Source of the DNA: Ruegeria sp. Ofav3-42 | GTDB lineage: Bacteria > Pseudomonadota > Alphaproteobacteria > Rhodobacterales > Rhodobacteraceae | Length of the DNA stretch: 64,000 nt | Direction: 5' to 3' | Assembly (NCBI RefSeq): GCF_022347725.1 | Contig: NZ_JAKRGB010000003.1 | Coordinates: 124,001 to 188,000, forward strand | Part shown: one piece after another, positions 17,578-26,488 of the stretch | Layout of the letters: every line of letters begins with the position of its first letter | Numbering within the stretch: the stretch's first letter is position 1 | The notes under the pieces: model-generated | Database searches by the model: none | What the model saw: the letters and a program-made list of their open reading frames with translations, nothing else | Told to the model about the DNA's origin: nothing | Translations under genes and position numbers: made by a program

Positions 17578-18732
17578 ATGGATCTTCACAGCCGCTATCC
17601 CGGCATTGCCGACCTGAAACACCGTGCCAAGCGCCGGATACCTCATTTTGTCTGGGAATACCTGGACAGCGGAACCGGGGTTGAGGCAACGCTGCATCGC
17701 AATCGAGAAGGTTTGGATCGCGTCGGCTTCATGCCCTCGATCCTGCACGGACCGATGGAGTTTGACACGTCGACCGAGTTTCTGGGCAAGACCTACCCGC
17801 TGCCTTTCGGAATTGCTCCGATCGGCATGGCTGGCTTGATCTGGCCCGACGCAGAAGGGCATCTGGCCCGCGCGGCTGCCAAAGCCGGACTGCCCTTTAC
17901 CCTGTCAAACGTTGCCAGCCAAAGCCCCGAGGACGTTGCGCCTCATCTAGGTGAAAACGCCTGGTTTCAACTGTACCCCCCTAAAGACCCGGACATTCGC
18001 AAAGACCTTTTGAATCGGGTCCGGGACGCGGGGTTCACGACACTTGTCATGACAGCAGACGTCCCGGTTGCGTCTCGGCGGGAACGTCAGACGCGCTCGG
18101 GCTTGACCAATCCGCCGAAACTGACCCCGCGGCTGCTGGCTCAGATCGCGCAACGGCCCGCCTGGGCGATCGGCATGGCGCGCAGCGGCCCGCCGCGGAT
18201 GCGGACGCTGGACAAGTATACGGACAACTCCAGCAATTTGCCTCCGACAGCGCATGTCGGGTACCTGCTTCGTACATCGCCTGACATGGACTATGTGCAT
18301 TGGTTGCGCGATGCATGGGATGGCCCGCTGGTGGTCAAAGGTGTATTGCGCCCCGAAGATGCCGCGCCCCTGCAAAAAGCCGGGGTTGACGCCATCTGGA
18401 TTTCGAATCACGGGGGGCGTCAGTTCGACGGCTCTCCGGCCAGCATCGACGCCCTGCCCGCCATTCGCGCGGGCTGCGACCTGCCCCTGATTTTCGATAG
18501 CGGGATCGAAGGTGGCCTTGATGTCCTGCGTGCCAAGGCTCTTGGGGCCGATTTTGTGATGCTGGGGCGGGGTTTTATGTACGGATTGGGCGCATTAGGC
18601 CCTCAGGGTCCTACCCATGTGATCGATATTTTGCGGCAGGATTTGCTGGCGAACATGGGCCAATTGGGGGCTGAGACGCTGAATCACTTGCCCGCCATCA
18701 CACCGCTTGTTGATGCCGCGGCGCAGCGATAA
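17578..18732 (+). CDS. lldD: FMN-dependent alpha-hydroxy acid dehydrogenase (L-lactate dehydrogenase-like)
   Basis: A 384-residue TIM-barrel flavoenzyme. The signature SNHGGRQFDG (near residue 280) holds the catalytic histidine and substrate-binding arginine; the barrel start has FGIAPIGMAGLIWPDAE, and the C-terminus FDSGIEGGLDVLRAKALGAD binds the FMN phosphate. Members oxidise L-lactate, mandelate or glycolate and pass electrons to quinone, cytochrome or oxygen. Length and the PPRMRTLDKY loop fit lldD, though substrate cannot be proved. It lies ahead of pyruvate carboxylase, which would consume its pyruvate product, but a 127-base gap with its own regulatory repeats separates them. Confidence 0.85.
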   Translation: MDLHSRYPGIADLKHRAKRRIPHFVWEYLDSGTGVEATLHRNREGLDRVGFMPSILHGPMEFDTSTEFLGKTYPLPFGIAPIGMAGLIWPDAEGHLARAAAKAGLPFTLSNVASQSPEDVAPHLGENAWFQLYPPKDPDIRKDLLNRVRDAGFTTLVMTADVPVASRRERQTRSGLTNPPKLTPRLLAQIAQRPAWAIGMARSGPPRMRTLDKYTDNSSNLPPTAHVGYLLRTSPDMDYVHWLRDAWDGPLVVKGVLRPEDAAPLQKAGVDAIWISNHGGRQFDGSPASIDALPAIRAGCDLPLIFDSGIEGGLDVLRAKALGADFVMLGRGFMYGLGALGPQGPTHVIDILRQDLLANMGQLGAETLNHLPAITPLVDAAAQR

Positions 18733-18741
18733 AAGACAGAT

Positions 18742-18774
18742 AGCGTTAACAGAAGGCGTTTGCGAGCGTTAACA
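18742..18774. repeat. Direct repeat AGCGTTAACA x2 upstream of pyc, operator-like
   Basis: The 10-mer AGCGTTAACA occurs exactly at 18742-18751 and 18765-18774, 23 bases apart centre to centre, so both lie on nearly the same helix face. Each contains the palindromic GTTAAC and resembles half of the TGTTAGCGCTAACA operators used by LacI-family regulators. They lie 86-118 bases before the pyc start, suited for regulation of that gene. Confidence 0.45.
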
Positions 18775-18859
18775 TGCCGGTTCTACCCAGAACGACTGAT
18801 ATACGTGCGCGTATTGTCCGCCTATCAACACGGCCAAACAAGTAGGACCGGGACCCAAC

Positions 18860-21800
18860 ATGACCGACTTCAAGAAGATCCTGATTGCCAATCGCGGCGA
18901 GATAGCCATTCGCGTGATGCGCGCGGCCAACGAGATGGGCAAACACACTGTTGCCGTCTTTGCCGAGGAAGACAAACTCGGTCTGCACCGGTTCAAGGCG
19001 GATGAAGCCTATCGTATTGGCGAAGGAATGGGGCCGGTTGCCGCCTATTTGTCGATTGACGAGATCATTCGCGTTGCCAAGGAATGCGGCGCGGATGCCA
19101 TCCATCCCGGCTATGGCTTGCTGTCCGAAAACCCGGACTTTGTGGATGCCTGCGTTCAGAACGGCATTACCTTCATTGGCCCCAAGGCGGAAACCATGCG
19201 CGCCCTAGGCGACAAGGCAAGCGCACGGCGCGTGGCCATCGCGGCCGGCGTGCCGGTGATTCCCGCGACCGAAGTGCTGGGCGATGACATGGACGCGATC
19301 CGCGCCGAGGCGAAAGAGATCGGTTACCCGCTGATGCTCAAAGCGTCCTGGGGCGGCGGCGGGCGCGGCATGCGCCCGATCCACTCTGAGGATGAGTTGG
19401 AAGAAAAAGTGCTGGAAGGCCGCCGCGAGGCCGAAGCCGCATTTGGCAACGGCGAAGGGTATCTGGAAAAGATGATCATCCGCGCCCGCCACGTCGAGGT
19501 GCAGATTCTGGGCGACAAGCATGGTGAGATTTATCACCTCTACGAACGCGACTGCTCGGTCCAGCGCCGGAATCAGAAGGTCGTTGAACGCGCCCCTGCT
19601 CCGTATCTGTCCGAAGAACAGCGTGCGGAGATCTGTGAACTGGGCCGCAAGATCTGCGCCCATGTGAACTATGAATGCGCGGGCACGGTCGAATTCCTGA
19701 TGGATATGGAAACCGGCAAGTTCTATTTCATCGAAGTGAACCCGCGCGTGCAGGTGGAACACACCGTCACCGAGGAAGTGACCGGTATCGACATCGTTCA
19801 GGCTCAGATCCTGATCGCCGAAGGCAAAACTCTGGCCGAGGCGACCGGTGCGGCAAGCCAGGCCGACGTGCATCTGACCGGCCATGCTCTGCAGACCCGG
19901 ATTACGACCGAAGACCCGCAGAACAACTTCATCCCGGATTACGGTCGTATCACCGCCTATCGCTCGGCAACCGGCATGGGTATCCGTCTGGACGGGGGCA
20001 CCGCCTATGCGGGCGGCGTGATCACACGGTACTATGACTCTCTGCTGACCAAAGTAACAGCTAAAGCGCCCACGCCTGAGGCTGCCATTGCCCGCATGGA
20101 CCGCGCCCTGCGCGAGTTCCGTATTCGCGGCGTCAGCACCAATATCGACTTTGTCATCAACCTGCTGAAGCACCCGACCTTCCTGTCGAACGAATACACC
20201 ACCAAGTTCATCGACACGACGCCGGACCTGTTTGCCTTCAAGCGTCGCCGCGATCGGGGCACCAAGGTTCTGACCTATATCGCCGACATCACGGTGAACG
20301 GGCACCCCGAGACCAAGGACCGTCCGGAACCGCGCGCCGACCTGAAAGAGGCTAAAGCACCTGCGCCCAAGGCCGAACCGCAGATGGGCACGCGCAACCT
20401 GTTGGAACAAAAGGGTCCGCAAGCCGTTGCCGACTGGATGAAGGCCCAGCGTCAGCTTTTGATAACCGATACCACCATGCGTGATGGCCACCAGTCGCTG
20501 CTGGCGACCCGGATGCGCTCGATCGACATGATCAAGGTGGCACCGACCTATGCCGCCAACCTGCCGCAACTGTTCTCGGTCGAATGCTGGGGCGGCGCGA
20601 CGTTTGATGTGGCTTACCGCTTCCTGCAGGAATGCCCGTGGCAGCGTCTGCGCGACCTGCGCGAGGCGATGCCAAACCTGATGACCCAGATGCTGCTGCG
20701 CGGTGCAAATGGGGTTGGCTACACCAACTACCCCGACAACGTGGTGCAGGAGTTCGTCCGTCAGGCGTCAAAAAACATCGACGTGTTCCGCGTCTTCGAC
20801 TCGTTGAACTGGGTTGAGAACATGCGCGTTGCGATGGATGCGGTCGTCGAGAATGGCAAGATCTGTGAGGGCACGGTTTGCTATACCGGCGATATTCTCG
20901 ACCCGGATCGCGCCAAGTATGACCTGAAATACTATGTCGGCATGGCCAAAGAGCTTCGCGACGCGGGCGCGCATATTCTGGGCCTGAAGGACATGGCGGG
21001 TCTGCTGAAGCCTGCCTCGGCGCGCATCCTGATCCGCGCACTGAAGGAAGAGGTTGGCCTGCCGATCCACTTCCACACGCATGATACTGCCGGTATCGCC
21101 AGCGCCACCATCCTGGCCGCCTCCGAGGCGGGCGTGGACGCGGTGGATTGCGCGATGGACAGCTTCTCGGGCAACACCTCTCAGGCGACACTGGGCACAG
21201 TGGTCGAAGCCCTGCGCCATACCGAGCGTGACACTGGGCTGGACATCAAGGCGATCCGCGAGATCAGCGACTATTTCGAAGCGGTTCGTGGCCAGTACGC
21301 GGCTTTCGAATCCAGCCTGCAAGCCCCGGCGTCCGAGGTATACCTGCACGAGATGCCCGGCGGTCAGTTCACCAACCTCAAGGCGCAGGCGCGTAGTCTC
21401 GGGCTGGAAGAACGCTGGCACGAAGTCGCGCAGATGTACGCTGACGTGAACCAGATGTTCGGCGACATCGTGAAAGTGACGCCTTCTTCGAAGGTTGTCG
21501 GTGACATGGCGCTGATGATGGTCAGCCAGAACATGACCCGCGCCGACGTGGAAAGCCCCGAAACAGATGTGGCCTTCCCCGACTCGGTTGTCGATATGAT
21601 GCGCGGCAACCTGGGCCAGCCTCCGGGCGGATTCCCCGACACGATCATCAAAAAGGTGCTGAAGGATGAGACTCCCAACACCGATCGTCCGGGCAAGGAC
21701 GTGCCAGCGGTTGATCTGGAAGCGACACGCGCCGACCTTTCCAAACAACTTGAGGGCAAAGAGATCGATGATGAGGATCTGAACGGCTATCTCATGTATC

Positions 21801-22297
21801 CGAAGGTCTTCCTGGATTACATGGGTCGTCACCGGACCTATGGCCCGGTGCGCACCCTGCCCACGCGGACTTTCTTCTATGGCATGGAGCCCGGCGAAGA
21901 GATCACCGCCGAGATCGATCCGGGCAAGACGCTGGAAATCCGCTGTCAGGCCATCGGTGAGACCGACGAGAACGGCGAAGTTCGCGTGTTCTTCGAACTC
22001 AACGGCCAGCCCCGTGTCATCCGCGTTCCGAACCGGATGGTTACATCAAGCACACAGGCCCGCCCCAAAGCCGAGGCCGGCAACCCCAACCACATCGGCG
22101 CTCCGATGCCGGGTGTCGTGGCCACTGTTGCGGTTTCAGCGGGGCAAGAGGTCAAGGAAGGCGACCTGCTGCTGACCATCGAAGCGATGAAGATGGAAAC
22201 CGGCATCCACGTCGAGCGTGATGCGACAGTCAAAGCCATCCACGTCCAGCCCGGTGGCCAGATTGACGCAAAGGACCTACTGGTCGAACTGGAATAA
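18860..22297 (+). CDS. pyc: Pyruvate carboxylase
   Basis: The 1145-residue single-chain biotin enzyme carboxylates pyruvate to oxaloacetate, refilling the TCA cycle. Domains in order: biotin carboxylase with ATP-grasp (about 1-450; KASWGGGGRGMR, VEVNPRVQVEHT), carboxyltransferase barrel (about 530-800; DTTMRDGHQSLLATRMR, GLKDMAGLLKP, HFHTHDTAG), a central allosteric/linker region, and C-terminal biotin carrier with EAMKME, placing biotinyl-Lys at residue 1111. All catalytic segments are intact and length is standard. A strong terminator follows. Paired AGCGTTAACA repeats lie upstream. Confidence 0.97.
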   Translation: MTDFKKILIANRGEIAIRVMRAANEMGKHTVAVFAEEDKLGLHRFKADEAYRIGEGMGPVAAYLSIDEIIRVAKECGADAIHPGYGLLSENPDFVDACVQNGITFIGPKAETMRALGDKASARRVAIAAGVPVIPATEVLGDDMDAIRAEAKEIGYPLMLKASWGGGGRGMRPIHSEDELEEKVLEGRREAEAAFGNGEGYLEKMIIRARHVEVQILGDKHGEIYHLYERDCSVQRRNQKVVERAPAPYLSEEQRAEICELGRKICAHVNYECAGTVEFLMDMETGKFYFIEVNPRVQVEHTVTEEVTGIDIVQAQILIAEGKTLAEATGAASQADVHLTGHALQTRITTEDPQNNFIPDYGRITAYRSATGMGIRLDGGTAYAGGVITRYYDSLLTKVTAKAPTPEAAIARMDRALREFRIRGVSTNIDFVINLLKHPTFLSNEYTTKFIDTTPDLFAFKRRRDRGTKVLTYIADITVNGHPETKDRPEPRADLKEAKAPAPKAEPQMGTRNLLEQKGPQAVADWMKAQRQLLITDTTMRDGHQSLLATRMRSIDMIKVAPTYAANLPQLFSVECWGGATFDVAYRFLQECPWQRLRDLREAMPNLMTQMLLRGANGVGYTNYPDNVVQEFVRQASKNIDVFRVFDSLNWVENMRVAMDAVVENGKICEGTVCYTGDILDPDRAKYDLKYYVGMAKELRDAGAHILGLKDMAGLLKPASARILIRALKEEVGLPIHFHTHDTAGIASATILAASEAGVDAVDCAMDSFSGNTSQATLGTVVEALRHTERDTGLDIKAIREISDYFEAVRGQYAAFESSLQAPASEVYLHEMPGGQFTNLKAQARSLGLEERWHEVAQMYADVNQMFGDIVKVTPSSKVVGDMALMMVSQNMTRADVESPETDVAFPDSVVDMMRGNLGQPPGGFPDTIIKKVLKDETPNTDRPGKDVPAVDLEATRADLSKQLEGKEIDDEDLNGYLMYPKVFLDYMGRHRTYGPVRTLPTRTFFYGMEPGEEITAEIDPGKTLEIRCQAIGETDENGEVRVFFELNGQPRVIRVPNRMVTSSTQARPKAEAGNPNHIGAPMPGVVATVAVSAGQEVKEGDLLLTIEAMKMETGIHVERDATVKAIHVQPGGQIDAKDLLVELE

Positions 22298-22323
22298 ACG
22301 ACCTAACCTATTAGGGTTACAAG

Positions 22324-22355
22324 GGCCGCTCGGGCAACCGGGCGGCCTGTTTTTT
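22324..22355 (+). terminator. Intrinsic terminator after pyc
   Basis: A 10-bp stem (22324-22333 with 22338-22347, one T-G pair) capped by a stable GCAA tetraloop, followed by TGTTTTTT. It lies 27 bases past the pyc stop and separates pyc from the MAPEG gene, whose start is only 20 bases further on. Confidence 0.88.
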
Positions 22356-22375
22356 GGCCCTGAGAGGAGCAGACC

Positions 22376-22759
22376 ATGCTGTCCATCACCCCTGTCTATG
22401 CCGCATTGCTGGCACTTCTATACGTCGCGCTGAGTGTGCGGGTCATCATGCAGCGCCGCAGCGACAAGATTTCTTACGGCGATGGCGGCAATACCGACAT
22501 GCTGAAGGTGATCCGGACACACTCCAACTTTGCCGAATACGCGCCGTTTGCTCTGTTGCTGATCGCAATGGTCGAGTTGCAAGGGGCAAGTGGTTGGCTG
22601 GTCAACCTTTTGGGTCTTGGCATTCTCGCCGGACGTGTACTGCACGCCTATGGATTTGGCCGCAAACCGCAGATCGTGATTCTCCGTCAGATTGGCATGC
22701 TGCTGACCTTTGGTGTCATCGCAGGTGCAGCAATCGCGAGTCTGGTGCTGGCGCTGTAA
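22376..22759 (+). CDS. MAPEG family membrane protein
   Basis: A 127-residue integral membrane protein with four hydrophobic segments. The MAPEG signature is present: an N-terminal span (VYAALLALLYVALSVRV), then NTDMLKVIRTHSNFAEYAPFALLL with the conserved His-Asn-Glu-Pro-type charged region, then GRVLHAYGF. Bacterial members are related to microsomal glutathione S-transferases and have mostly unknown substrates. The start follows a GAGGAG ribosome site by 7 bases. Transcription must begin within or after the pyc terminator. Confidence 0.85.
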   Translation: MLSITPVYAALLALLYVALSVRVIMQRRSDKISYGDGGNTDMLKVIRTHSNFAEYAPFALLLIAMVELQGASGWLVNLLGLGILAGRVLHAYGFGRKPQIVILRQIGMLLTFGVIAGAAIASLVLAL

Positions 22760-22774
22760 AACAGGGTGGCGGGG

Positions 22775-22927
22775 TTAACCCGCCAAAATCCGAGTTTCGA
22801 TTCGGGGCGCTTCCATAAAAAACGCCTTGGCTTCGCCCAAATGCCCGTCGTCTTTGCCTGACAATGCTGAGGCCACCAAAATCATTGCAGCCAGCGCCGC
22901 CATTTTCAGGTCCGCAGTTTTCTTCAT
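22775..22927 (-). CDS. Small hypothetical protein with signal-like N-terminus
   Basis: A 50-codon open frame convergent with the MAPEG gene. The product begins MKKTADLKMAALAAMILVAS, a plausible signal or membrane segment, then a short polar tail ending EAPRIETRILAG. The ATG at 22925-22927 has GGTGGA about 10-14 bases upstream. It ends inside a GGCGGG/CCCGCC inverted repeat at 22768-22784 that could serve as terminator for either strand. Nothing identifies a function. Residue composition looks protein-like rather than random, but the length makes this uncertain. Confidence 0.4.
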   Translation of the reverse strand: MKKTADLKMAALAAMILVASALSGKDDGHLGEAKAFFMEAPRIETRILAG

Positions 22928-23076
22928 TTTTTTCACGTCCACCGTTCTTATTTTTCAATGCTCTGGTTCCTGAACGGTCAAAGGGCACGTTTCCGTCGCA
23001 AATAATTTTCCTCTTTTTTGTTTTTTCCGCTTGCAGCCCTGCGTGGGAATTTATACATCCCTCCTCACTCAACGGC

Positions 23077-23151
23077 GCGGGCGTAGCTCAGGGGTAGAGC
23101 ATAACCTTGCCAAGGTTAGGGTCGGGCGTTCGAATCGCCTCGCCCGCTCCA
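23077..23151 (+). tRNA. tRNA-Gly (GCC anticodon), copy 1
   Basis: A 75-nt cloverleaf with encoded CCA. Acceptor GCGGGCG pairs with CGCCCGC; anticodon stem-loop AACCT-TGCCAAG-type loop presents GCC; T arm has GTTCGAATC. Identical to the second copy 111 bases downstream. Confidence 0.96.
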
Positions 23152-23187
23152 TTGAGAGGTCGAAAGGCCGAAACATATGTATCTGAT

Positions 23188-23262
23188 GCGGGCGTAGCTC
23201 AGGGGTAGAGCATAACCTTGCCAAGGTTAGGGTCGGGCGTTCGAATCGCCTCGCCCGCTCCA
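23188..23262 (+). tRNA. tRNA-Gly (GCC anticodon), copy 2
   Basis: Same 75-nt sequence as copy 1, again with encoded CCA. The 36-base spacer between the two copies is unrelated to either, so this is a tandem gene duplication preserved as a dicistronic tRNA unit. Confidence 0.96.
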
Positions 23263-23346
23263 GATACCAAACTCTCCAAACCTACTGGTTCTTTCGGTGT
23301 TGTTGCGGCATCCTCGGGTTGTTCGCAATCACGACGGAGCCCCCCC

Positions 23347-24213
23347 ATGCCGGAATACGTAATTCGCGCTTTAACAGCGGATGAGGTTCAGACGGCCGTC
23401 GACTGGGCCGGCCACGAAGGCTGGAACCCCGGTCTGCATGACGCTGTTTGTTTCCGCAGCTCGGACCCCGAGGGTTTTAAGGGCGGGTTCTTGGACGGTC
23501 AGATGATCGCCTCGGCCTCGGCCGTGAATTACGACGATAACTATTCGTTCTTAGGCTTTTACATCGTTCGGCCCGAGTATCGCGGATCGGGATACGGGCT
23601 TCAGGTCGCCGAAGCGGTAAAGGCACATTGCCAGCACCGGAACATGGGCATGGACGGCGTTGTCGAACAGCAGGACAACTATCGCAAATTCGGGTTCGAA
23701 CTGGCCTATGACAATTACCGTTTCTCAGGCACGGTCGGTGGAATCCTGGACCAGTTGGGCCGGTCGCCACTCAGCCAGATCACGCCCCTCAGCGCCCTGA
23801 CGGATGAGCTGAGGGCATATGACCGAGGTCTTTTCCCTGCCCCCCGCGATACATTTCTGCACACTTGGCTGGATGCGCCCAATCACCACTCTCGGATTTT
23901 CGAACAAGACGGGCAAATCAGAGGCTATGCAACGCTGCGTCGGTGTTTGGCCGGGTACAAGGTCGGGCCTTTGTTTGCGGACACGCCCGAGATCGCCCAG
24001 GCCCTTTTGGCGTCGCTGCTGACGACCCTTCCCGCCGACCAGATGGACGCAGAGGTCTTCATCGACATGCCCAACCCCAACACGCAAGCCATGGCAATGG
24101 CGCACCAGTTGGGATTGACCAAAGTATTCGAAACAGGCCGTATGTATTCCAGCCACGCGCCGGACATCGACCTGGATCGGATCTACGGCATTACGACATT
24201 TGAGTTGGGCTGA
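23347..24213 (+). CDS. GNAT family N-acetyltransferase with C-terminal second GNAT-like domain
   Basis: A 288-residue protein. The N-terminal half is a GNAT fold: the acetyl-CoA loop region is YRGSGYGLQVAEAV near residue 82-95 (family motif R/QxxGxG/A). The C-terminal half (from about residue 145) matches the Acetyltransf_18-type domain seen in YitH-like proteins. The start at 23347 follows GGAG and a C-run; upstream in-frame codons run into the tRNA. Substrate unknown. It lies just behind the tRNA-Gly pair. Confidence 0.75.
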   Translation: MPEYVIRALTADEVQTAVDWAGHEGWNPGLHDAVCFRSSDPEGFKGGFLDGQMIASASAVNYDDNYSFLGFYIVRPEYRGSGYGLQVAEAVKAHCQHRNMGMDGVVEQQDNYRKFGFELAYDNYRFSGTVGGILDQLGRSPLSQITPLSALTDELRAYDRGLFPAPRDTFLHTWLDAPNHHSRIFEQDGQIRGYATLRRCLAGYKVGPLFADTPEIAQALLASLLTTLPADQMDAEVFIDMPNPNTQAMAMAHQLGLTKVFETGRMYSSHAPDIDLDRIYGITTFELG

Positions 24214-24260
24214 TTGTGAAACACCCGAGCGAATTTGCAATGTTCAGGGACTTTTGAGAC

Positions 24261-24863
24261 ATGCCGGGAGCCAACCAACAACGATTGCTGCTTGAGATGT
24301 TTGAGAACCTTCCCGGCCTAACCTTCATGATTCTGCTTCGCACAACGGCAGACTTGCGACTGGCAGGGTGGGTCGGAACGGTCCTGGCCGCGATGGTTTG
24401 CGTCGCCTATGCCCGAAACTCGCTGCGGCCGCAGCCGATCCTGCTTGGCATCAACATATTCATGGTCGCGATCACACCTCTGATTGAGAGTCTGATTTAC
24501 GCAGGCCACCGCAACATCGCGTCAGTGCTGACCGGAAACATCCCCACGCTTGTCTTGATGACCGTATTTGCAACAGGACTTGTTTTAACCGTGTTCACAA
24601 AGAATGGGTTTCTGAACTACCCGACCAGTAGCCACAGGGAAAAACGCAAGCATTCTGCCGTTTTGCTGGGCGTTTGCGCCCTCGGCATGGTTTGGTCGCA
24701 AATGGCCGGAGACAATTACCTTGTCTCGCTTGGCGCACCCTTGATGGTACTTTTCGGAGTGCATCAGTTGCTCCGGGCCAGAGCAACTGACCAGCAGGCG
24801 CGCAATGGCGCGATTCTGGCGTGCGCCTCGCCGCAAAGTTCCGCGTCCGAGGTCTCAGCCTGA
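24261..24863 (+). CDS. Hypothetical multi-span membrane protein
   Basis: A 200-residue protein with about five hydrophobic segments (around residues 37-51, 60-84, 86-110, 132-150 and 153-170). No recognised family motif was found. The start at 24261 has AGGGAC about 10 bases upstream; an alternative ATG at 24297 would remove 12 residues. The C-terminal 30 residues are polar and probably cytoplasmic. It follows the GNAT gene by 47 bases and may be cotranscribed. Function unknown. Confidence 0.5.
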   Translation: MPGANQQRLLLEMFENLPGLTFMILLRTTADLRLAGWVGTVLAAMVCVAYARNSLRPQPILLGINIFMVAITPLIESLIYAGHRNIASVLTGNIPTLVLMTVFATGLVLTVFTKNGFLNYPTSSHREKRKHSAVLLGVCALGMVWSQMAGDNYLVSLGAPLMVLFGVHQLLRARATDQQARNGAILACASPQSSASEVSA

Positions 24864-24864
24864 C

Positions 24865-25104
24865 TCAGAACGCTTTGAAGGTCATTGTGGTCAGTGACCG
24901 TTCGATATTCGGGATCACCAGCAGGTTTTCGTTGATGAAATGACCGACATCGTCAGTTTCGGGGATGTAGAGCTTGAGCAGCAGGTCATATTCGCCGCTG
25001 GTGGAATAAAGCTCCGAGTGGATCTCGCGCAGTGCGATATCTTCAGCGACCTTGTAGGTGGTGCCGGGTTTGCAGCGGATCTGGATGAAAACGCAGGTGG
25101 ACAT
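24865..25104 (-). CDS. Stand-alone Lrp/AsnC ligand-binding (RAM) domain protein
   Basis: A 79-residue protein that is only the C-terminal effector/oligomerisation domain of Lrp/AsnC regulators: [21 protein letters not shown], then [22 protein letters not shown] with the glycine-rich ligand loop, and a final [15 protein letters not shown]. No helix-turn-helix is encoded and the start (25104, MSTCVFIQ) leaves no room for one. Such SraA/StanD-type proteins can bind amino acids and modulate full-length regulators. It is convergent with the membrane protein gene (one base apart) and divergent from hisB. Confidence 0.8.
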   Translation of the reverse strand: MSTCVFIQIRCKPGTTYKVAEDIALREIHSELYSTSGEYDLLLKLYIPETDDVGHFINENLLVIPNIERSLTTMTFKAF

Positions 25105-25257
25105 GATTTGGACCTGTTGATTGAGTTTCCGGCAGGCTGGCATGGCACGACACCGGGCGCAATCCCCTGCAACAGATTGCAGCTATTGCGACGGTTGGTC
25201 TGGATAAGCTGGTCAAACCCCGTCTATAAGCGCGCCTGTAGCAAAAGGAATTCGCCC

Positions 25258-25845
25258 ATGCGCAGCGCAAAGATCAGCCGTCAGACCGCCGAGACCGAGA
25301 TCACGGTCGAGGTCAATCTCGACGGGACCGGGACTTATGATAACCAGACCGGTGTTGGGTTCTTCGATCACATGCTGGACCAACTTGCGCGCCATTCGCT
25401 GATCGACATGACGATCCGCGCCAAGGGCGATTATCACATCGACGACCACCACACGGTCGAGGATACCGGCATCGCGCTGGGTCAGGCGTTGACGCAGGCC
25501 TTGGGCGACAAGAAGGGCATCCGTCGCTATGGCGAGTGTCACCTGCCCATGGATGACGCCCAGGTGCGTTGCGCGTTGGATTTGTCGGGTCGCCCGTTCC
25601 TGATCTGGAACGTTGACCTGCCGACTCCCAAGATCGGCAACTTCGATACCGAACTGGTGCGCGAGTTCTTTCAGGCGCTCAGCACCCATGGCGGCATCAC
25701 GCTGCACATCGACCAGTTGCATGGTTTCAACAGCCACCACATTGCCGAGGCCGCGTTCAAGGCGGTCGCCCGTGCATTGCGTCTGGCGGTAGAGACTGAC
25801 CCACGCAAAGCCGATGCGATTCCGTCTACGAAGGGCGCGCTGTAA
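25258..25845 (+). CDS. hisB: Imidazoleglycerol-phosphate dehydratase HisB
   Basis: HisB dehydrates imidazoleglycerol phosphate in histidine synthesis. The 195-residue monofunctional form shows both metal-binding histidine motifs, [10 protein letters not shown] near residue 62 and [11 protein letters not shown] near 160, plus [15 protein letters not shown] near 33. The ATG at 25258 begins MRSAKISR with AAAGGA upstream. hisH follows directly with no gap. Confidence 0.96.
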   Translation: MRSAKISRQTAETEITVEVNLDGTGTYDNQTGVGFFDHMLDQLARHSLIDMTIRAKGDYHIDDHHTVEDTGIALGQALTQALGDKKGIRRYGECHLPMDDAQVRCALDLSGRPFLIWNVDLPTPKIGNFDTELVREFFQALSTHGGITLHIDQLHGFNSHHIAEAAFKAVARALRLAVETDPRKADAIPSTKGAL

Positions 25846-26484
25846 ATGCTGACAGCCATTATCGACTACGAAAGCGGCAACCTGCACTCGGCCGAGAAGG
25901 CGTTTCAGCGTATGGCGCGGGAACTGGACGCAGGCGAAGTTGTCGTGACATCGGATGCGGACGTCGTTGCGCGTGCGGACCGTTTGGTTCTGCCCGGTGA
26001 CGGTGCTTTTCCCGCTTGCGCGGCCGAACTGCGCGGACACAAAGGCATCTACGACGCGATGGTCGAGGCAGTTGAGCAGAAAGGCCGCCCTTTTCTGGGA
26101 ATCTGCGTTGGAATGCAACTGATGGCCACCAAGGGCCACGAATACACCGAGACAAACGGTCTGGGCTGGGTCGCAGGCGATGTAGTGCGGATCGAACCGT
26201 CAGACAACGCGCTGAAAGTGCCCCATATGGGCTGGAACGATCTGGTGCTGGAAAGCGATCACCCAGTCTTTGCCGGAGTGCAATCGGGCGATCACGCCTA
26301 CTTTGTGCACTCCTACCATTTCCGGGTCAGCGATCCGACGCAACGGCTGGCTTATGTGGACTATGGGCAGGAAGTCACGGCCGTGATTGGCCGCGACACC
26401 ATGATTGGAATGCAGTTTCACCCTGAAAAAAGTCAGGATGTGGGGCTGCGCATGATCGGAAATTTCCTGACCTGGAACCCGTGA
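25846..26484 (+). CDS. hisH: Imidazole glycerol phosphate synthase glutaminase subunit HisH
   Basis: A class I glutamine amidotransferase that feeds ammonia to HisF. The nucleophile elbow GICVGMQL holds the catalytic Cys (about residue 85), and the His-Glu pair lies in QFHPEKSQ near residue 192. Length 212 is standard. The ATG directly abuts the hisB stop, so the two are coupled. HisF is encoded about 4.4 kb away, after hisA. Confidence 0.96.
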   Translation: MLTAIIDYESGNLHSAEKAFQRMARELDAGEVVVTSDADVVARADRLVLPGDGAFPACAAELRGHKGIYDAMVEAVEQKGRPFLGICVGMQLMATKGHEYTETNGLGWVAGDVVRIEPSDNALKVPHMGWNDLVLESDHPVFAGVQSGDHAYFVHSYHFRVSDPTQRLAYVDYGQEVTAVIGRDTMIGMQFHPEKSQDVGLRMIGNFLTWNP

Positions 26485-26488
26485 CGGT

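Noticed and set aside
23077..23262. tRNA-Gly duplication as an integration (att) duplication
   Set aside because: Both copies are complete genes with 36 bases between them and no integrase or foreign cargo; simple tandem duplication explains it.
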